NCBI GenBank assembly: GCA_002839205.1
Contig: PGXP01000029.1
Location: forward strand, 1-11,078
Direction of reading: 5' to 3'
Length of the DNA stretch: 11,078 nt
Origin: Spirochaetae bacterium HGW-Spirochaetae-9
GTDB taxonomy: Bacteria; Spirochaetota; Spirochaetia; Treponematales; Rectinemataceae
How positions within the stretch are numbered: the stretch's first letter is position 1; each line of letters starts with the position of its first letter. The notes beneath the pieces were generated by a model. That model made no database searches. It was not told the origin of the DNA and was given only the letters and a program-made list of their open reading frames with translations. The position numbers were made by a program, and so were the translations under genes. Below are positions 7,231 through 11,078 of this stretch, piece by piece.

Positions 7231-7262
7231 AAAAAAGGGAAGGCAGAGACCTTCCCTTTTTT
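7231..7262. terminator. Bidirectional intrinsic terminator after the E2 gene
   Basis: AAAAAAGGGAAGG (7231-7243) pairs perfectly with CCTTCCCTTTTTT (7250-7262) around a 6-base loop. The terminal A-run and T-run allow termination of both the dehydrogenase operon (+) and the convergent phosphohexomutase gene (-), whose stop is at 7269. It confirms that the operon ends at E2 without an E3 gene. Confidence 0.92.
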
Positions 7263-7268
7263 GATGCT

Positions 7269-9254
7269 TCATTTATCGGCGGCGCGCACAATGCCCGTAT
7301 GCCAGGAAAGAAAATACTCCTCATCGGCGGGACTGCCGCCTTCCACATCGGCCATGATCCTGAAAACAGGCTCGGTGCCTGAGCCGCGCATCCAGAGGAA
7401 AGCCTTGGGCGCTCCTCCCGCCGTCGAGAAGACGATGCGCAAACCTCCCTGTCCGGAGGCGGCGAAATCATCCCCTACCTCTTTTTCCCGGGTGCCGTTC
7501 GTTGCAAAGCTTTTCCATGAGACGATGCCGTAGCGGCACTGCAATTCAGCCTTGCGGTTCTCCCACTCGGCCAGGAAAAGCTCGCGGTAGCGGGCCTTCA
7601 GTTCTACCTTGTCGTCGCTGCGTACCCGCAGCGCGGCTCTGTCTTCGAAAACGCTTGTCGAGATCCAGGCAGGCAGGGTGGCTATGACATCGGCCAGATC
7701 GTAGTCTTCAATATAGTCGGATTTTCTGCCACAGGCTTCGAGCCAGAGGCGAAAAAGCGAGGGCTTGCCTGGCAGATCGGGAAGGCGGAGGAGACGGATC
7801 ATGGCCCCGAGGGTCGAGAGGGGGTCCCTCACCCTGGAGGGATGGGTTATCGTCCCTCCGTTCGAGCCCTCGCCGAGGATGCGCACAGTCCATCCTTGGG
7901 AACGGAGATCCTCGGCCAGATTTACGACGTTTGCCTCTCCCGTTTCGGCCCTGAAAACCTTGGCGCCAAAATGTGTGGCGATACGTTCGATGCGCATGCT
8001 CGTAGCGTCATTGACGACGACGGCGACTTTCTCTGCCTTCCCCGACCTCGAAAGGTCGGCGAGTTCGGCCAGGCAGGAGAGGGAGAATACTTCCTGGGCT
8101 TCGAGGATTCGAGCCTTGCCTTGTATTTTGTCGCGGAAGACAAGATTGCCTCTGTCACCATCGCAGTCGGGTACGTAGCCGAGCTGAAAGGCCGGGTCGG
8201 CCGAACCGGCTTCGCCCAGGAGGCGCATGCAGAGGGATAGCGAGGATCCTTCGGGAACAATGCGGTGCCCGAAGAGGCGCGGCTGGTCGTTATAGAATTT
8301 GGATCGTATCGCGAGGCCTTCGAAGAAGTCCCTGTCGATGGAGAGGGAGCGTGCCGATCCGTTGAGCTCGGCGACAATGCCCAGGGGCCGCTTCGCGCAT
8401 GCTTCGGCGAGCTGGTCGAGCACTGCGGCTTGGGCTTCGAGGTTCTGCTCCCCGGTGACGACTTCATGGGTGAAGAGGGTGTAGGCAGAGAGGGAAAGCC
8501 GCTTCCATGCCGTGCAGGATTCGTAGCAGAGGGCGAGTTCCTCCTTGTCGGCTGCCAACACGAGGCTCAGGGCAGTGGCTGCCGGGTTGCCCGAGAGGGC
8601 CGCTGCCTTGAAGGCCGCGATGAGAGGGGCGATTTCGGCCGCATTGAGAACACCGCCCGAGGCGAGGCCAAACTTGACGCCGTTGTGGCCAGGTGGATTG
8701 TGGCTCGCCGAAATATAGGCGAACCCGGTTATCCTGCCAGGGTCGCCGGCAGGGAGCCTGCCAGCGCTCCCCGCGTAGGCCATGATTTCGGGCGCCGCTA
8801 CGATAAAACAAAACCTGACATCGAGGCCCATGCCGATAAGGACGCGAGCGAAGATGTCGGCGATGGCGGGGCCTGTCGGACGGGCGTCCATGCCGAGGAG
8901 GACGGCAGGCTTGAGGGCGCCCCGGCTCGCCGGGGCGCCCGCTTCCGCCTCTTGCACTGCCTGCCCGAGGATATACTCGCCGAAGGTCTTGGCCATCAGC
9001 GCCGCTATCACGGCATCAGCCCGGGAAATGCCGATTGTGAGCGAGTCATCCGGCTCATCTCCAACCGCCCAGGAAGCCCTGGGATCACCCTTTTTCGGGG
9101 CTGCGAAGACTTTCCTCCATCCCGAAGCCGAAAGTATCAGCGATGAGACGGCCAGGGCGACTTCGGCGGGTGATGGGAGGTTGTCGGCATCCAGTGGAAG
9201 TATTTCAGGATCGCCTATGTCTATGCCGGTGGCGGGGGGGTATATCATCGACAT
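7269..9254 (-). CDS. Phosphoglucomutase/phosphomannomutase family protein (alpha-D-phosphohexomutase)
   Basis: A 661-residue enzyme with all four superfamily loops in order: the catalytic phosphoserine loop SASHNPPGHNGVKF (Ser 184), the Mg-binding loop DCDGDRGN (Asp 363, 365, 367), the sugar-recognition loop GEGSNGG (461-467) and the phosphate-binding loop RGSGTEPVFR (623-632). It should interconvert hexose 1- and 6-phosphates, linking glycolysis to glycogen or cell-surface sugar synthesis. Glucose versus mannose preference is not readable. It is longer than common 450-580-residue members, with extra sequence near the N-terminus and in the middle. Start ATG 9254 is chosen because AAGGAG (9266-9261) lies six bases upstream; an open extension to 9359 lacks such a site and looks non-homologous. 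It is convergent with the dehydrogenase operon and divergent from the next gene. Confidence 0.9.
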   Translation of the reverse strand: MSMIYPPATGIDIGDPEILPLDADNLPSPAEVALAVSSLILSASGWRKVFAAPKKGDPRASWAVGDEPDDSLTIGISRADAVIAALMAKTFGEYILGQAVQEAEAGAPASRGALKPAVLLGMDARPTGPAIADIFARVLIGMGLDVRFCFIVAAPEIMAYAGSAGRLPAGDPGRITGFAYISASHNPPGHNGVKFGLASGGVLNAAEIAPLIAAFKAAALSGNPAATALSLVLAADKEELALCYESCTAWKRLSLSAYTLFTHEVVTGEQNLEAQAAVLDQLAEACAKRPLGIVAELNGSARSLSIDRDFFEGLAIRSKFYNDQPRLFGHRIVPEGSSLSLCMRLLGEAGSADPAFQLGYVPDCDGDRGNLVFRDKIQGKARILEAQEVFSLSCLAELADLSRSGKAEKVAVVVNDATSMRIERIATHFGAKVFRAETGEANVVNLAEDLRSQGWTVRILGEGSNGGTITHPSRVRDPLSTLGAMIRLLRLPDLPGKPSLFRLWLEACGRKSDYIEDYDLADVIATLPAWISTSVFEDRAALRVRSDDKVELKARYRELFLAEWENRKAELQCRYGIVSWKSFATNGTREKEVGDDFAASGQGGLRIVFSTAGGAPKAFLWMRGSGTEPVFRIMADVEGGSPADEEYFLSWHTGIVRAADK

Positions 9255-9311
9255 GCTGTTCTCCTTGGAAGTATGGCTTTCTGTTCGCCACGCGATTTCT
9301 TGAGCAGCCTC

Positions 9312-9317
9312 AGTATA
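9312..9317 (-). promoter_or_regulatory. Possible -10 box for the phosphohexomutase gene
   Basis: On the minus strand TATACT matches five of six bases of the sigma-70 -10 consensus and lies about 60 bases upstream of the chosen start. No convincing -35 hexamer is found 16-18 bases further upstream, so the call is weak. The rest of the 132-base divergent gap (9255-9386) shows no clear hairpin or operator. Confidence 0.3.
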
Positions 9318-9386
9318 CGACAAGCCTGAAAGGAAAATCCATCGAATCCATTGCGCCACCTCACCTGAAACGCTATCTTTCCGGAA

Positions 9387-10535
9387 GTGAACGTACTCAG
9401 CGTGCTGAAGAGTCTGGCTGCAGGCTTTCTTCCTCTCCTCGTCTACATAGGGGCGGAGCTGATATTCGGCGAGACGATAGGCCTCCTCGCTGGGCTTGGC
9501 ATGGGAATCCTGGAGTTCACGGTCAGCCTTGCGAGAGAGAAAAAGGCCGATCTTTTCATAGCGGCCGACACCATCCTTCTCGCCGTCATGGGTCTGCTTT
9601 CACTCTTCCTGCGCAACCAGCTGTTTTTCCGCATCAAGCCTGCTGTGATCGAAATGCTCATGGGGATCGCGGTAACCGTACTGCTTTTTCTTCCACCGAA
9701 AGTGATGAGAAATTACTTAGGTCACCAGGTAAAGGGGTTGATTCTTGACGAGAGCGCCTTGCCCGCTCTCCGACGCAGTCTCGTCATGATGGTCGTGGTG
9801 CTTGCAGCCCATGCCTCCCTCACTCTGTGGGCTGCCTACGCCGCCAGCACGGCGCTCTGGGGCTTCGTGTCGGGAGGTCTTCTCTATATCATGCTTGGCC
9901 TGGCTTTTCTGGGACAGTGGATTTCGGCGCGCCGAACCCGAAAGGCTGGGATGAAACCCGGTGAGCCCTTTCTGTGGAGCCTTCTTGTCTTTGACGAAAA
10001 GGGCCACATACTCGCAGAAAAATCCTCGGCCGACGCAAGACTCTGGGACAACCCCGCCAGGGGAACGGCCGGCGGTGAGGCCGAGCTCGAAGCGAAGCTG
10101 GGGCAAACCGTGGCAAGGCTCGGTATCGGCGGACAAGCGATCGGTACTGAGGCTGGGCCTGCTTCTCTTCAATCCATTTCCATCCAACCCGCCTTCATCA
10201 TCGATCCAGGAGGGAGGATTGACGGAATCCCGGGCGCTTCGACGGCACTCCCAGCCGCTTCGGCACCTGCAGGTCTCAGCGAAATTCTTGCGGGGCTGAA
10301 GCCTGGTTCCACGCTCGTCCTCGCTGCCATTGTCCTCAGCTCAGCTTTTTCCAAAGGCATCGACCCGACGGAGCGGCGCCTCTTTTCAGTCTCTGACCTG
10401 GAAGCCCTCACTTCCCAAGGCAGGCTCTCGCCTGTCTTCGCGCGTGAAATCCTCGCCATCGCGTCATCACGGCGCCCTTTACGCATGCCTGAAGAACCAA
10501 GTATAGTGACCGATACGAATGATGCGCTTATTTAA
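9387..10535 (+). CDS. Membrane protein: YciB/IspA-like N-terminus, degenerate Nudix-like C-terminus
   Basis: A 382-residue two-part protein. Residues 1-180 are hydrophobic with about five to six membrane segments. The stretch from FLPLLVYIGAELIFGE through ADTILLAVMGLLSLFLRNQ to PKVM resembles the intracellular septation protein A (YciB/IspZ) family, inner-membrane proteins linked to envelope and division. Residues about 192-360 are soluble: SLLVFDEKGHILAEK, then LWDNPARGTAGGEAELEAK and GQTVARLGI, then ERRLFSVSDLEALTSQGRL and SPVF. This follows the layout of Nudix/isopentenyl-diphosphate-isomerase-like domains, but the catalytic RExxEExG part reads GQTVARLG, so hydrolase activity is probably lost. 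A Gly/Ala/Pro-rich insert lies near 280-297. The start is GTG 9387 with no good ribosome site; GTG 9402 is possible. It overlaps the next gene by 14 bases. Family calls are by eye. Confidence 0.6.
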   Translation: MNVLSVLKSLAAGFLPLLVYIGAELIFGETIGLLAGLGMGILEFTVSLAREKKADLFIAADTILLAVMGLLSLFLRNQLFFRIKPAVIEMLMGIAVTVLLFLPPKVMRNYLGHQVKGLILDESALPALRRSLVMMVVVLAAHASLTLWAAYAASTALWGFVSGGLLYIMLGLAFLGQWISARRTRKAGMKPGEPFLWSLLVFDEKGHILAEKSSADARLWDNPARGTAGGEAELEAKLGQTVARLGIGGQAIGTEAGPASLQSISIQPAFIIDPGGRIDGIPGASTALPAASAPAGLSEILAGLKPGSTLVLAAIVLSSAFSKGIDPTERRLFSVSDLEALTSQGRLSPVFAREILAIASSRRPLRMPEEPSIVTDTNDALI

Positions 10536-11078
10536 TCTTCTTTTCTGGTATATACGAGGCGTCAGAATATATGCTCTCGTAGGCTCCACGGGAACGGGAA
10601 AAAGCTTCAGGGCCAAACTCGTGGCCCAGAAATACGGTATTGAAATGATCATCGACGACGGCCTCCTCATCCGCGGCGATCAGCTTGTGGCCGGAAAATC
10701 CGCCAAAAAGGAAGCCCTCTATCTGGGCGCCGTCAAGACAGCCCTCTTTCATGACAAGGCCCACAGGGACGATGTGGTCAAAGCCCTCCAGCGTGAAAAG
10801 TTCCGTAAGCTCCTCGTGATCGGCACAAGCGAGAGGATGACTTCGCGCATCTGCGAGCGTCTCCAGATTCCCCAGCCCTTCAAGATCATCAAGATAGAAG
10901 ACATAGCCACGAAGGATGAAATAGAAAAAGCCCTGCAGTCGCGCCAGATCGAAGGCAAGCACGTTATCCCCGTGCCCGCCCTCGAAATCCGCCGCAATTA
11001 CCCATCCATATTTTATGACAGCGTCCGCGTCTTCCTTAAAAAAAGCTTCGGTTCGGGGGCTTCCCTGCCCAGAATCTA
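10522..11078 (+). CDS. P-loop ATP/GTP-binding protein, N-terminal part (runs off window)
   Basis: The open frame from ATG 10522 continues past the window end with 185 complete codons visible. Near the N-terminus is a clear Walker A loop, YALVGSTGTGKSF (GSTGTGKS, 21-28), followed by KYGIEMIIDDGLLIRGDQLVAGKSAKKEA, VIGTSERMTSRICERL and GKHVIPVPALEIRRNYPSIF. These repeat-free, well-conserved-looking blocks suggest a dedicated nucleotide-binding protein rather than a transporter ATPase; no ABC signature is seen. From memory, similar N-terminal P-loop regions occur in clostridial and spirochaete proteins that end in an Asp23/Gls24-type domain, but that part would be outside the window. The first 14 residues (MRLFNLLFWYIRGV) look unlike the rest; the natural start may be further in, near GAGG 10556-10559. 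It overlaps the previous gene, suggesting coupled expression. Confidence 0.7.
   Translation, partial: MRLFNLLFWYIRGVRIYALVGSTGTGKSFRAKLVAQKYGIEMIIDDGLLIRGDQLVAGKSAKKEALYLGAVKTALFHDKAHRDDVVKALQREKFRKLLVIGTSERMTSRICERLQIPQPFKIIKIEDIATKDEIEKALQSRQIEGKHVIPVPALEIRRNYPSIFYDSVRVFLKKSFGSGASLPRI

Noticed and set aside
8265..9146. 293-codon plus-strand frame opposite the phosphohexomutase
   Set aside because: Antisense shadow of a gene with all four family loops; composition is rich in Gly/Arg/Glu without any motif.
1..11078. CRISPR arrays, tRNA/rRNA genes, insertion sequences, prophage or defence genes
   Set aside because: No regular repeat-spacer pattern, no cloverleaf or rRNA-like sequence, no transposase or integrase motifs were seen on either strand.

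Overview
The window looks like part of a free-living, moderately high-GC bacterial chromosome. The gene content suggests a spirochaete-like (Spirochaetota, Treponema/Rectinema/Spirochaeta type) or similar anaerobic carbohydrate- and organic-acid-using bacterium. Support for that assignment is the long phosphohexomutase, the YciB-like/Nudix-like membrane protein and the P-loop protein at the right edge. It is an inference from protein style, not proven by the sequence.

Layout. (1) Positions 1-2197 (+) hold the end of a TRAP transporter operon: the tail of the periplasmic binding protein (dctP), the small permease (dctQ) and the large permease (dctM). A perfect 12-bp hairpin sits between dctP and dctQ. 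A 14-bp bidirectional terminator (2222-2255) closes the operon. (2) Positions 2292-3707 (-) encode a PAS/AAA+/Fis-HTH sigma-54-dependent activator with its own near-consensus sigma-70 promoter. (3) Positions 3708-3966 form a divergent control region. It carries two related palindromes 73 bp apart and a textbook -24/-12 sigma-54 promoter. (4) Positions 3967-7211 (+) form a tight three-gene operon for E1 alpha, E1 beta and E2 of a 2-oxo-acid/acetoin dehydrogenase complex. No E3 gene is present, and a strong hairpin terminator follows. (5) Positions 7269-9254 (-) encode a 661-residue phosphoglucomutase/phosphomannomutase. (6) Positions 9387-11078 (+) hold an unusual membrane protein (YciB/IspA-like N-terminus, apparently inactive Nudix-like C-terminus) overlapping a P-loop protein that runs off the window.

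How it fits together. The regulator, the paired palindromes and the sigma-54 promoter make a self-contained control module. The PAS domain probably senses a metabolic signal; the activator binds upstream, loops to sigma-54 RNA polymerase and turns on the dehydrogenase operon. The TRAP transporter next door plausibly brings in a carboxylate that feeds the same pathway, but the true substrate (acetoin, pyruvate, 2-oxobutyrate, branched-chain 2-oxo acid) cannot be read from the sequence. E3 must come from elsewhere in the genome. The two genes at the right end appear unrelated to this pathway. The most novel-looking items are the membrane/pseudo-Nudix fusion and the paired operator architecture.
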